Positions 1 through 9,256 of a stretch of 64,000 bases of DNA are shown here, one piece after another (positions within the stretch are counted from its first letter, which is position 1; every line of letters begins with the position of its first letter). Made by a program: the position numbers and the translations under genes. Source of the DNA: Phycobacter azelaicus (GTDB taxonomy: Bacteria > Pseudomonadota > Alphaproteobacteria > Rhodobacterales > Rhodobacteraceae); assembly GCF_014884385.1 (NCBI RefSeq), contig NZ_WKFH01000003.1, positions 1,502,001 through 1,566,000 on the forward strand, read 5' to 3'. Below the pieces are notes generated by a model. It was given only the letters and a program-made list of their open reading frames with translations. It made no database searches and was not told the origin of the DNA.

Positions 1-1
1 T

Positions 2-589
2 GACCTCGACCGTCTTACGGATGAAAGGGGCCCGGTCCGCGCCCGCACCTGCGCGGAACTGAGACAGATCCCGCTGAAGGGCGGCGATGGCGAAGGCATA
101 CCCGATCTGGCCGAGGTGCTTGATCTGGTGGCCGGGCAAGTGCCTTTGTTGATCGAGGTGAAAGACCAGGACGGGCAGATGGGGCGCAACGTGGGCGCGC
201 TGGAGGCTGCGGCGGTCAAGGTGCTTGACGGGTACCAGGGGGATATCGCGCTGATGTCCTTCAATCCCCATTCGGTTGCCGAACTGGCCCGGCTGGCGCC
301 CGGCATCGCGCGCGGGATCGTCACCAGCGCCTATGTGCCGGACGAGTGGCCCGAACTGCCCCGCGCGGTCTGCCACGACCTGCGCAATATCCCCGATTTC
401 GAGCGCAGCGAAGCCTGTTTCATCAGCCACGAGGCCAGCGATTTGTCCCGTCCCCGCGTGCAGGGCTTGCGGGATGCGGGTGTGCCGGTTCTGTGCTGGA
501 CCATCACCTCGCCCAGCGAGGAGGCAGAGGCGCGCGCCCTTGCGGACAATGTGACCTTTGAGGGTTATCTTTCCCCCCTGCCGACTTGA
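2..589 (+). CDS. Glycerophosphodiester phosphodiesterase family protein (5' end missing)
   Basis: This is the C-terminal part of a GDPD-family TIM-barrel enzyme, which hydrolyses glycerophosphodiesters to glycerol 3-phosphate and an alcohol. The reading frame is open from base 2, so the start lies outside the window. Near the truncated end the protein reads DLDRLTDERGPV, the substrate-loop signature of the family, followed by LLIEVKD, which carries a metal-binding Glu. The end, with PVLCWTI and a TFEGYLSP tail, fits the last barrel strands. The upstream His-Glu-Asp residues are not visible. The next gene begins 57 bases downstream on the same strand. Confidence 0.85.
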   Translation, partial: DLDRLTDERGPVRARTCAELRQIPLKGGDGEGIPDLAEVLDLVAGQVPLLIEVKDQDGQMGRNVGALEAAAVKVLDGYQGDIALMSFNPHSVAELARLAPGIARGIVTSAYVPDEWPELPRAVCHDLRNIPDFERSEACFISHEASDLSRPRVQGLRDAGVPVLCWTITSPSEEAEARALADNVTFEGYLSPLPT

Positions 590-646
590 TCCGCGCCCAC
601 AAGAGGCCAGATACTGAGGCAAAACGGGAAAGGCCAAACCGGGCAG

Positions 647-1834
647 ATGGAGCAGGCAGAAATCGAAATTCGGGTTCTGGAAAGCCTCGCGCAGATTGCG
701 GAGAGCGACTGGGACGCTTGCGCCTGCCCCGAGGCGGCGGATGGCGGCCGCCCGCTTGATCCTTTCACCACGCATCGGTTTCTGCTGGCGCTGGAGCAAA
801 GCGGCTCTGTCGGGCGCGGCACCGGCTGGCAGCCGCAGTACCTTACGGCCTATCAGGACGGTACGCTCATTGCCTGCGCGCCGCTTTATGCCAAATCCCA
901 CAGCCAGGGCGAATATATCTTCGATCACAACTGGGCCCATGCCTATGAACGGGCCGGGGGGCGCTATTATCCGAAACTGCAGATCGCGGTGCCCTTCACG
1001 CCTGCCACCGGGCGGCGCTTTCTTGTGCGCCCGGGATATGAGGGGATCGGCCATTCGGCTTTGGTGCAGGGCGCGGTGCAACTGGCGGCGGACAATCGGC
1101 TGTCCTCTTTGCATGTGACCTTCTGCACCGAAACGGAGGCCGAGATCGGCGAAGAGATGGGGCTGATGAGCCGGGCGACACAGCAGTACCATTGGCTGAA
1201 CGATGGCTATCGCGATTTCGATGACTTCCTTGCGGCGCTGTCCTCGCGCAAGCGCAAAACCCTGCGCAAGGAACGGCGCGAGGCGCAAGCCTTTGGCGGT
1301 GAGATTAGCTGCTACACCGGCGCGCAGATCCAGCCTGAACACTGGGATGCCTTCTGGGCCTTTTACCAGGACACCGGCAGCCGCAAATGGGGCACGCCTT
1401 ACCTGACGCGGCAGTTCTTTGACATCGTGCATGAGACCATGGCCGATGACATGCTTCTGGTGCTGGCCGAGCGGGATGGATACCCCGTCGCGGGCGCGCT
1501 GAACTTTATCGGGCGCGAGACGCTTTTTGGCCGCTACTGGGGCTGCATCGAACATCCCCCCTTCCTGCATTTCGAACTGTGCTACTATCAGGCCATCGAA
1601 CAGGCCATCGCCATGGGGCTGTCGCGGGTCGAGGCGGGCGCACAGGGCGAGCACAAGCTGGCGCGCGGCTACCTGCCCACGCAGACCCACAGCCTGCACT
1701 GGATCGGCGATCCGGGCTTTGCCGATGCGGTGAAACGCTATTTGCAGGCCGAGCGCGCCGCCGTGGAAGAAGAGATCGAGATCCTGACGGACTATGGCCC
1801 TTTCAAAAAGGTGCAAGTGGAGGAACAGGAATGA
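647..1834 (+). CDS. GNAT family N-acetyltransferase (DUF482/COG3146 type)
   Basis: A 395-residue protein of the DUF482 family, a double-GNAT fold related to FemABX-like peptidoglycan aminoacyltransferases. Its biochemical role has not been settled. The sequence shows the typical N-terminal block ([10 protein letters not shown]), a mid-protein basic stretch ([13 protein letters not shown]) and a C-terminal block ending in [14 protein letters not shown], which is highly typical of the family. The stop overlaps the start of the pterin dehydratase gene as ATGA, so the two are probably translationally coupled. The family call is firm; the acyl acceptor cannot be read from the sequence. Confidence 0.85.
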   Translation: MEQAEIEIRVLESLAQIAESDWDACACPEAADGGRPLDPFTTHRFLLALEQSGSVGRGTGWQPQYLTAYQDGTLIACAPLYAKSHSQGEYIFDHNWAHAYERAGGRYYPKLQIAVPFTPATGRRFLVRPGYEGIGHSALVQGAVQLAADNRLSSLHVTFCTETEAEIGEEMGLMSRATQQYHWLNDGYRDFDDFLAALSSRKRKTLRKERREAQAFGGEISCYTGAQIQPEHWDAFWAFYQDTGSRKWGTPYLTRQFFDIVHETMADDMLLVLAERDGYPVAGALNFIGRETLFGRYWGCIEHPPFLHFELCYYQAIEQAIAMGLSRVEAGAQGEHKLARGYLPTQTHSLHWIGDPGFADAVKRYLQAERAAVEEEIEILTDYGPFKKVQVEEQE

Positions 1835-2133
1835 CCGAAAAACTATCCGAAGCCACCCGAGGCCCGCTGCTGGACCCGCTGTTTCAGGCGGGCTGGAGCA
1901 TGGTCGAGGGGCGCGATGCCATCACCAAGACCTACACCTTCGGCGGCTTTGACGAGGCCTTCGGCTGGATGACCCGCGCCGCGATCTGGGCCGAGAAATG
2001 GAACCACCATCCGGAGTGGAGCAATGTCTACAACCGGGTGACGGTGGTGCTGACCACCCACGACGTGGGCGGCCTCAGCGCGTTGGACGCAAAACTCGCC
2101 CGCAAAATGGACGCGCTGTTTCCGGGGGAGTGA
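1831..2133 (+). CDS. phhB: 4a-hydroxytetrahydrobiopterin dehydratase (pterin-4a-carbinolamine dehydratase)
   Basis: A 100-residue cytosolic enzyme that dehydrates 4a-hydroxytetrahydropterin, recycling the pterin cofactor of aromatic amino acid hydroxylases. The hallmark [16 protein letters not shown] is present, with the two active-site His residues, followed by [13 protein letters not shown]. The length is normal for the family. The start is the ATG overlapping the preceding stop (ATGA), because upstream in-frame sequence is the neighbouring gene read in another frame. No phenylalanine hydroxylase gene is seen in the window, so the partner must be elsewhere or the protein has another role. 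Confidence 0.9.
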   Translation: MTEKLSEATRGPLLDPLFQAGWSMVEGRDAITKTYTFGGFDEAFGWMTRAAIWAEKWNHHPEWSNVYNRVTVVLTTHDVGGLSALDAKLARKMDALFPGE

Positions 2134-2211
2134 GGGGAGGGAAGCTGGGCGGGGCGTCCTTGCGGTTCTGAGCCGACATTTAGCCTAAGCGCCTATCTGG
2201 TTCGATTGAGG

Positions 2212-2970
2212 TTAATTCCCTAGCGCTTTCCACTCTTTTTGAGCAGCTTCAAGATCCACATTGAACTGCTCGACATCCATCTGATAGCTCAGGACCGCTT
2301 CCGCAACTTTAATGCCCGCCTCGATGTCAGAGAGATAGTGAACCTTACATACGACACGAGAGTGACCGTAGTCCTTGCCGCGCTCAATCAACTCATCAGC
2401 ACGTTCAGGAGCGACCTTAGCCAGTACTAGCGAAATGCCATAGCCTGCCGCGGTGTGTCCTGAAGGATAACCACCATCATCGCGCAAGTAGTCTTCTGCA
2501 TACGGCGTACATGTAGGCAGTCCAAACTTGGCGAAGGGACGTGTACGTTGATAGTGATCCTTCGCATCATACGTTGACAGACCGTAGTCAGATATTGAGC
2601 GTGCGATTAAAGCGTAGATGGCAGGTGTGCTTTCGATGCTGATCGTCTCACCCAAAACCGCACCGAATACCTTTGAATAATAGTCAGGGCTGATTCTAGC
2701 GTCTTGTGTCGCCTGTGCGACACGTGATGGGGCGTATTCCTGCAAGGCGGCCCGCATGTCTGCATTGTAGGCTTCCGTGCCCTTTGAAGGAGGGGGAGCG
2801 ACGATCGCCATCGCTTCGACCTCGTCTTCAAGATATGGAGTATAGAAAGTGTAAGCGCCCCGCTTTGTAGGCTCTAGATCAAGGATGTTGGTAGGCTCCA
2901 AAGCCAAAGCAATTCCCGAAAAGCCGGTTAGCGCTATGATCACCGTGGCGATGTTTAGTTTGGGGTTCAT
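2212..2970 (-). CDS. PAP2-superfamily acid phosphatase, PhoN-like, secreted
   Basis: A 252-residue class A nonspecific acid phosphatase-like protein. An N-terminal signal peptide is clear (hydrophobic run ending ALA near residue 24), so it probably acts in the periplasm. The three PAP2 motifs are in order: KDHYQRTRP, PSGHT and SRVVCKVHYLSDIEAG, supplying the Arg and His residues of the phosphoryl-transfer site. Base composition and codon use are visibly more AT-rich than in the flanking genes, which suggests recent acquisition. It stands alone, convergent with the pterin dehydratase gene and upstream of the polA 3' end on the same strand. Confidence 0.88.
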   Translation of the reverse strand: MNPKLNIATVIIALTGFSGIALALEPTNILDLEPTKRGAYTFYTPYLEDEVEAMAIVAPPPSKGTEAYNADMRAALQEYAPSRVAQATQDARISPDYYSKVFGAVLGETISIESTPAIYALIARSISDYGLSTYDAKDHYQRTRPFAKFGLPTCTPYAEDYLRDDGGYPSGHTAAGYGISLVLAKVAPERADELIERGKDYGHSRVVCKVHYLSDIEAGIKVAEAVLSYQMDVEQFNVDLEAAQKEWKALGN

Positions 2971-3191
2971 GGAATTTTCTCCACTATCGCTATGTTATTA
3001 CATATAATGCTTGCGACGAGAATCGCCACCATTTTTTTGAAGCCATAGAGGCAAGAGAGTTGGATTTCTGGCAGCGAAAACCATCACTTTGGGCTCTGAA
3101 CAGGCGTTCGCTGCGTCATGCACGAAGGTCCGCTTTTCGCGTGCAACGCGCGATCCGGTTCAGCGATGGGGCAGCTACCGCCCGCCCCTGA

Positions 3192-6029
3192 TCAGTGCGC
3201 CTCGGCCCAGTTGTTGCCTGTCCCTGCATCCACGGTCAGTTTGACGTCCAGATGCACCGCCGGGTCGGCGGCGCTTTCCATGACGCGGCGGGCGGTTTCG
3301 ATGGTTTCATCGACCGCCGCCTCGGGCACTTCGAAGATCAATTCGTCGTGCACCTGGAGCAGCATCTTGGCGGGCAGGTGGGCGATGGCGTCGGGCATAC
3401 GGATCATGGCGCGGCGGATCACGTCGGCGGCGGTGCCCTGAATGGGCGCGTTGATCGCGGCGCGTTTGGCAAATCCGGCGCGCGGCCCCTTGGCGTTGAT
3501 CTCGGGCGTGTGGATCTTGCGGCCGAACAGGGTCTGCACGTGGCCGTGTTCCTTGGCGAACTCCACCGTGCTGTCCATGTATTTGCGGATGCCGGGGAAG
3601 CGCTCGAAATAGCGGTCGATAAAGCCCTGCGCCTCGCCCCGCGGGATGCGCAGGTTGCGCGCCAGACCAAAGCCCGAGATGCCGTAGATCACACCAAAGT
3701 TGATCGCCTTGGCCTTGCGGCGGATGTCCGGCGTCATCTCGTCCAGCGGCACGTCGAACACCTCAGACGCAGTCATCGCGTGAATGTCCAGCCCATCGGC
3801 AAACGCCTGTTTCAGCGTGCCGATATCGGCCACATGGGCGAGGATGCGCAGTTCAATCTGGCTGTAGTCGAGCGAGACCAGCTTGTTGCCCTCTTCGGCC
3901 ACGAAGGCCTCGCGGATGCGGCGGCCTTCCTCGGAGCGGACGGGGATGTTCTGCAGGTTCGGATCCGCCGAGGCCAGCCGCCCGGTGTTGGCGCCGGTCT
4001 GCACATAAGATGTATGCACCCGCCCAGTCTCGGGGTTGATGTGATCCTGCAGCGCGTCCGTATAGGTCGATTTCAGTTTCGACAGCTGCCGCCAGTCCAG
4101 CACGCGGGCGGGCAGCTCGTGTTCGGTTGCCAGCTCTTCCAGGATATCGGCGCCGGTGGCATAGGCGCCGGTCTTACCCTTCTTGCCGCCCTCGATCCCC
4201 ATCTTGTCAAACAGGATCTCGCCCAATTGTTTCGGGCTGCCCACGTTGAAACTTTCGCCCGCCAGCGTGTGGATCTCATCCTCAAGCGCCGCCATCTTTT
4301 GGGCGAAGGCGTTGGACATGCGGCTGAGCGTGTCGCGGTCGACCTTGATGCCGTGACGCTCCATCCGGGCAAGAACCGGCGACAGGGGGCGTTCCAGCGT
4401 TTCGTAGACGGTGGTGACCTTCTCGCGGTGGAGCTGCGGTTTGAATAGCTTCCACAGGCGCAGGGTGATGTCTGCATCCTCGGCCGCATAGGGCACCGCG
4501 TCGGCAACCGGCACCCGGTCGAATGTGATCGCGGATTTGCCGGTGCCCAGCAGCGATTTGATGGGGATCGGCGTGTGATCAAGATAGCGTTCAGAGAGCG
4601 TGTCCATGCCGTGGCCGTGCTCACCGCCATGAAGGGAATAGGACAAGAGCATGGTGTCATCATAGGGCGCGACGGTGATGCCATCGGCGAACCCTTCGCC
4701 ACGCTGGCGCACCATGATCTTGGCATCATATTTCATGTTCTGGCCGATCTTGAGGATCGCGGGATCCTCAAGCACCGGTTTCAGCATCGACAATGCGGTG
4801 TCGAACTCCATCTGCCCCTCGGCCAGCGCGTCAGAGCCGAACAGATCGTCGCCGCCCGCCTCGGCCTTGTGGGTGAGGGGGATATAGCAGGCCTCTCCCG
4901 GCTCGACGCAGAGCGAGATACCGACCAGATCGGCGGTCATTTCATTGAGGCCCGTGGTTTCGGTGTCAAAGGCGACCCAGCCACGATGGCGGATGCGGTC
5001 GATCCACTTTTGCAAGGAGTCGGCATCGCGCACGCATTCGTATTTTTCGGCATCAAAAGGTGCCGCCTCTGCCGGAGTATCCTCGATCGGGGTGCCTGCG
5101 GGGGCTTTCGGTTCGGGTATGACCGGCGCCTCGCGGCCCATCTGCTTGGCCATGCGGGTGCTGAGGGTGCGGAACTCCATCTGCGCCAGGAAATCGAGCA
5201 GCGTATCGGGATCCGGCTCCTGCAGCTCCAGATCCTCCAGCGTGAAGTCGAGGGTCATGTTGCAATCCAGCTGCACCAGCCGTTTGGACAGTTCGATCTG
5301 CTCGCGCATCTCGATCAGGGTCTGGCGGCGCTTGGGCTGTTTGATCTCTTCGGCGCGGTCCAGAAGCTCTTCGAGCGAGCCGAATTCATTGATCAGCAGT
5401 GCTGCGGTCTTGATCCCGATCCCCGGCGCGCCGGGCACGTTGTCCACACTGTCGCCTGCCAGCGCCTGCACATCGACCACGCGCTCCGGGGCGACGCCGA
5501 ATTTCTCCACCACGCCGTCGCTGTCGATGCGCTTGTTCTTCATTGCATCCAGCATCTCGACGCCGCCGCCCACCAGCTGCATCAGGTCCTTGTCCGAGGA
5601 AATGATGGTGCAGCGTCCGCCCGCGTTTCGCGCCTGATGGGCGAGGGTGGCGATGATGTCATCGGCCTCGAACCCTTCGATCTCCTTGCAGGCGATGTTG
5701 AAGGCGCGGGTGGCATCGCGGGTCAGCGGAAACTGCGGGCGCAGGTCTTCGGGCGCGGGGGGGCGATTGGCCTTGTAAAGATCGTAAAGATCGTTGCGAA
5801 AGCTTTTGCCTGAGTGATCGAAGATCACCGCCACATGGGTCGGTGCATCGGGGCCAGTGTTTGCCTCGATGTACTTATAAAGCATGTTGCAAAAGCCCGC
5901 GACGGCCCCGATCGGCAGCCCGTCGGATTTGCGAGTCAGCGGGGGCAGCGCGTGATAGGCACGAAAAATGAAAGCCGAGCCGTCAATCAGATGAAGATGG
6001 CATCCCTTGCCGAATTGTGTCTCGCTCAT
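3192..6029 (-). CDS. polA: DNA polymerase I
   Basis: A 945-residue family A DNA polymerase for Okazaki-fragment processing and repair. All three domains are intact. The N-terminal 5'-3' exonuclease begins HLIDGSAFIFRAYHAL. The 3'-5' proofreading domain shows FDTETTGL near residue 353, so the metal-binding DxE is retained. The polymerase domain shows motif A (SLDYSQIELRILAH, about residue 715), motif B (RRKAKAINFGVIYG) and motif C (LLQVHDELIFE, about residue 894). It lies divergent from the amidohydrolase gene with about 170 bases between them. Confidence 0.97.
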   Translation of the reverse strand: MSETQFGKGCHLHLIDGSAFIFRAYHALPPLTRKSDGLPIGAVAGFCNMLYKYIEANTGPDAPTHVAVIFDHSGKSFRNDLYDLYKANRPPAPEDLRPQFPLTRDATRAFNIACKEIEGFEADDIIATLAHQARNAGGRCTIISSDKDLMQLVGGGVEMLDAMKNKRIDSDGVVEKFGVAPERVVDVQALAGDSVDNVPGAPGIGIKTAALLINEFGSLEELLDRAEEIKQPKRRQTLIEMREQIELSKRLVQLDCNMTLDFTLEDLELQEPDPDTLLDFLAQMEFRTLSTRMAKQMGREAPVIPEPKAPAGTPIEDTPAEAAPFDAEKYECVRDADSLQKWIDRIRHRGWVAFDTETTGLNEMTADLVGISLCVEPGEACYIPLTHKAEAGGDDLFGSDALAEGQMEFDTALSMLKPVLEDPAILKIGQNMKYDAKIMVRQRGEGFADGITVAPYDDTMLLSYSLHGGEHGHGMDTLSERYLDHTPIPIKSLLGTGKSAITFDRVPVADAVPYAAEDADITLRLWKLFKPQLHREKVTTVYETLERPLSPVLARMERHGIKVDRDTLSRMSNAFAQKMAALEDEIHTLAGESFNVGSPKQLGEILFDKMGIEGGKKGKTGAYATGADILEELATEHELPARVLDWRQLSKLKSTYTDALQDHINPETGRVHTSYVQTGANTGRLASADPNLQNIPVRSEEGRRIREAFVAEEGNKLVSLDYSQIELRILAHVADIGTLKQAFADGLDIHAMTASEVFDVPLDEMTPDIRRKAKAINFGVIYGISGFGLARNLRIPRGEAQGFIDRYFERFPGIRKYMDSTVEFAKEHGHVQTLFGRKIHTPEINAKGPRAGFAKRAAINAPIQGTAADVIRRAMIRMPDAIAHLPAKMLLQVHDELIFEVPEAAVDETIETARRVMESAADPAVHLDVKLTVDAGTGNNWAEAH

Positions 6030-6198
6030 CGCCGATACTCCCGTTTGGCCCTGTTATCGGTGATCGCGCCCGGAAGGGCAATTGCCCTTTGCCCAGAGAT
6101 CCGCCGGTTTGTCCTGCAGGCAAAAGTTGCGGGTGACATATGAGCAATCCGCCTTATGGTGAACGAGACTTGCACCGTTTTGTTTTCAGGAGTTGGAG

Positions 6199-8049
6199 AT
6201 GAGCAAACACATTCATGGCTGCATCTGTTGCAGTGGCGATTTCGGGCAGATTTTCAAGACAAACCAGCGGGTTAAGGACCTGAAAGAGCAGGTGGCCGAG
6301 GGCAGCTGGTCCAGCCGCTGGGGCATGGACCTCGGCAGCCTTGGTCGACGCGATTTCCTGAAAGGTGGCGCGGCCATTGCCGGCCTTGCGGCGGCCCTTC
6401 CGAGCGGGGCAAAGGCGCAAGGGACATCCACGCTTGTCTTTACCGGCGGCACGGTGCTGACGGTCGATGAGGATTTTTCCGAGGCCGAGGCCATCGCCAT
6501 TCGTGGAAACCGGATCCTGGCGGTGGGCACTGCGGGTGAGGTGCGCTCGGTTGCCGGGGCGGATGCCCTTGTTGTCGATCTGGAGGGCAAGACCGTCCTG
6601 CCAGGTTTTGTCGATCCCCATACCCATGTGGTCAGCGGCGCCGTGATGGATGCGGTGATGGAATATGTCGGCATGGCGCGTTTCGGCACCGTGGCCGAGG
6701 TGCTGGATCACATCGCCGCCCGCGCGGCAGATGCGCCCGCAGGGGAATGGCTGGTGTTCCGTAACTTTGACCCTGCGGTGCAGGAGGGTGCGGACGAGCT
6801 GACCTTTGCCGATTTCGATGCGATCTCCACCGAGCATCCGATCTTTGTGATCAATGCTTCCGGGCATCTGGCCTATGCCAATCTCGCCGCCTTTGAGGCC
6901 TCCAATGTGCCGATGGATGTGCAGAACCCTCCGGGTGCAGAATTCGTGCGCGATGCCGATGGCAACCTAACTGGCGTCATCAAGAACAACGTGGCCTTCC
7001 TGCAGGTGCTGAGCGGATATCCCAAGCTGGCCTCGACCGATCCTGTGGATGCGCTGGTGGGGCTTTTGTCGAAATGGAGTGCCCTCGGCCTGACAACCGT
7101 CAGCGAGCTGGCCCTTGGTGGCCTCACGCAGTCCCCGGCGGATGTGGATATCCTGATGGGAGCGGCGGCGACGGGCCGTCTGGCGGCGCGCCTGCGCGGC
7201 TATCCCTTCTATTCCATCGGGGCTGATGTCTGGGACGCCGCCGATATCACTCCGAACATGGGTAACGCTCTGGCCCGTGTATCGGGCTACAAGCTGGTCG
7301 CGGACGGGTCGAACCAGGGCTACACGGGTCTTCAGCGCGAGCCCTACCTCAACTCAGACAATTACGGCATTGCCTATATCGCCCCTGATGATCTGGTCGA
7401 GATGGCGGTGGAGCGTGCCAGCAAGGGCTGGCAGCTGGCGATCCATGGCAACGGCGATGCGGCCATCGACAATGTCCTGGACGCCTGCGAGGCGGTGCGC
7501 GATGCAGGGATAGACATGAGCCGGGTGCGCGCACGCATCGAGCACTGCTCGATCCTGCATGATGAACAGATCGCCCGCATGAAGGAGCTTGGCGTTTCGG
7601 CCAGCTTCCTGATCGGCCACGTCCACTACTGGGGCGTCGCCATGCGCGACGAGGTCTTTGGCGAGGAAAAGGCGCAGCTCTTGGATCGCTGCAAGAGTGT
7701 CGAGGACGCGGGCGTTGGCTTCACCATCCATTCCGATTTTACCGTGACCGACCCGGACCCGCTGCACATGATCGAAATGGCGGTGACGCGGAAGACCTGG
7801 AAAGACCCCGATTATGTGTTGGCGCCGGATGAAAAGGTCTCGGTCGAAACCGCCATCCGCGCGATCACGTCCGAGGCGGCCTGGCAGCTGTTCTCGGATC
7901 ACGAGGTGGGCAGCCTGGAGCCGGGCAAGCTGGCGGATCTGGTGATCCTCGATCAGGACCCGCGCAAAGTGGATCCCGACACCATCAAGGACATCGCGGT
8001 GCTGGAAACCTGGATGGACGGGCGCCAGGTCTACAAGCGCGGCGCATAA
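6199..8049 (+). CDS. Tat-exported amidohydrolase (YtcJ-like amidohydrolase 3 family)
   Basis: A 616-residue metal-dependent hydrolase. The ATG at 6199 follows AGGAG with ideal spacing; an in-frame TTG six bases earlier is less likely. Residues 4-11 read HIHGCICC, ahead of a twin-arginine signal LGRRDFLKGG (Arg 50-51) and an AKA-QG cleavage-like site near residue 73. The catalytic part has the metal-binding DPHTHV motif near residue 140, later His residues (AIHGNGDAA, RIEHCSI) and the C-terminal SLEPGKLADLVILD. The substrate is unknown. The Cys-rich n-region before the Tat motif is unusual. Export to the periplasm is inferred from the signal. Confidence 0.87.
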   Translation: MSKHIHGCICCSGDFGQIFKTNQRVKDLKEQVAEGSWSSRWGMDLGSLGRRDFLKGGAAIAGLAAALPSGAKAQGTSTLVFTGGTVLTVDEDFSEAEAIAIRGNRILAVGTAGEVRSVAGADALVVDLEGKTVLPGFVDPHTHVVSGAVMDAVMEYVGMARFGTVAEVLDHIAARAADAPAGEWLVFRNFDPAVQEGADELTFADFDAISTEHPIFVINASGHLAYANLAAFEASNVPMDVQNPPGAEFVRDADGNLTGVIKNNVAFLQVLSGYPKLASTDPVDALVGLLSKWSALGLTTVSELALGGLTQSPADVDILMGAAATGRLAARLRGYPFYSIGADVWDAADITPNMGNALARVSGYKLVADGSNQGYTGLQREPYLNSDNYGIAYIAPDDLVEMAVERASKGWQLAIHGNGDAAIDNVLDACEAVRDAGIDMSRVRARIEHCSILHDEQIARMKELGVSASFLIGHVHYWGVAMRDEVFGEEKAQLLDRCKSVEDAGVGFTIHSDFTVTDPDPLHMIEMAVTRKTWKDPDYVLAPDEKVSVETAIRAITSEAAWQLFSDHEVGSLEPGKLADLVILDQDPRKVDPDTIKDIAVLETWMDGRQVYKRGA

Positions 8050-8257
8050 AGCAGCTGGCCAGGGGTACCTTTTGCCCCTGAGCCGAACCCCTACATTCTG
8101 GTTTGCAGGTTCCCAAGCGTAAACACTCTGTTTCCGCTTGGCGCGCGCTCTGCCGCCCTTTTGTCGAGAATTTGTGCTAATTTCGCCCCGTTCCAAGTTG
8201 GGGTGCGCGCCAAGGCGCGACGCCTCCGCAATTGCTCGTTTCGTAAAGGGGGTCACG

Positions 8258-9163
8258 ATGTCGGATCACACAAAGGTTTTTTCCTACTCGGTCGAGGGAC
8301 TGTCTTACACGGTCACCCTCTATGAACAGGACGGGCAGATTTTTGCGGATATCTCCGTCGCCGAAGGGAGCATGGATGTGAACGCCATCTATTTCGGGGA
8401 CGATACCCTTTCCGGCGACAGCGAGACACTGAGCGGCCCGCTCAACATGAACGGAGCGGAGAGCGACGGTGAGCCAATTCAATGGGACGAGGCCATCAAA
8501 CTGAGTGATCCGGGTCTTGGACCTGAGGGTGCAGACAAGGAAACCTACCTTGAGGCGGGCGATACCCTGACGCTTGAGCTGGATGTGCAAAGCCTGGATG
8601 AGGTCGATATTTTCGGCATCCGCGCAACCTCGACGACCACCGATGCGGGGTCGATCAAGGCGGTTTCCGATGACCCGGAAGAACCGGAGGAGCCAGAAGA
8701 GGATCCCACCTACCAGAAGGTGTTCTTCGGTCAGGAGTTCTCGGATGCCGGTGATCCCTTGGGTGGCACCTTCATCCTGGATGAAGAACCCGACCCGAAC
8801 CCCTATAACAACCTGGCCCTGCCTGAAGGCACCGAGCCGACTTTTGAGAATTACCTGAACTATTTCACGTCCGAAGAGGTCGGCGGTGATGTGACCACGC
8901 TGCAATCCGTTGTCTTCTATCAGACCGCCGAGGATGGCTCCCTTGTGGAGGAGTTCCGCTTGGATGCACCCGAGGGCGGTTTCCAAAGCGCCGATGATCT
9001 GCTTGCGGCCTATGATGCGGCGATTGAGGACGGGATACTGGCACCCGCATCCGGCGCGGACGACGGGTCCGATCTGATGGCCGTGTTGAGCCTGGAGCCG
9101 GGCATGGACGCCCCGGCAGAGGAGGACCTGATGCCCGAGGTCGAGGATATCGACCTCGCCTGA
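8258..9163 (+). CDS. Acidic protein of unknown function
   Basis: I do not recognise this 301-residue protein. The ATG at 8258 is preceded by AAAGGGGG at good distance, so it is preferred to an earlier in-frame start. The protein is very rich in Asp and Glu. An N-terminal half of alternating beta-like segments (VFSYSVEGLSYTVTLYEQDG) is joined by a repeated acidic-proline linker (DDPEEPEEPEEDP, about residues 145-157) to a second half. There is no signal peptide or membrane segment. Such acidity is compatible with a secreted or surface protein, but no GGxGxD-type repeats are seen. It stands alone and ends at a strong terminator shared with the convergent Rieske gene. Confidence 0.75.
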   Translation: MSDHTKVFSYSVEGLSYTVTLYEQDGQIFADISVAEGSMDVNAIYFGDDTLSGDSETLSGPLNMNGAESDGEPIQWDEAIKLSDPGLGPEGADKETYLEAGDTLTLELDVQSLDEVDIFGIRATSTTTDAGSIKAVSDDPEEPEEPEEDPTYQKVFFGQEFSDAGDPLGGTFILDEEPDPNPYNNLALPEGTEPTFENYLNYFTSEEVGGDVTTLQSVVFYQTAEDGSLVEEFRLDAPEGGFQSADDLLAAYDAAIEDGILAPASGADDGSDLMAVLSLEPGMDAPAEEDLMPEVEDIDLA

Positions 9164-9193
9164 TCCCGCTTGTCAGCTTTTGCACGGGAACCC

Positions 9194-9228
9194 AAAAGGC
9201 GCCTTGGATCTTCTCACGGGCGCCTTTT
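9194..9228. terminator. Bidirectional intrinsic terminator
   Basis: A perfect 10-bp inverted repeat AAAAGGCGCC / GGCGCCTTTT with a 15-base loop lies between two convergent genes. A T-run follows the stem on each strand, so it can serve both the acidic-protein gene and the Rieske oxygenase gene. Confidence 0.85.
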
Positions 9229-9256
9229 CCTTTGGGCGCCTGGCAAGCTTGACCGA

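Noticed and set aside
3195..5813. Long plus-strand open frames opposite polA
   Set aside because: They are GC-bias shadows of the clearly functional DNA polymerase I gene and have no recognisable motifs.
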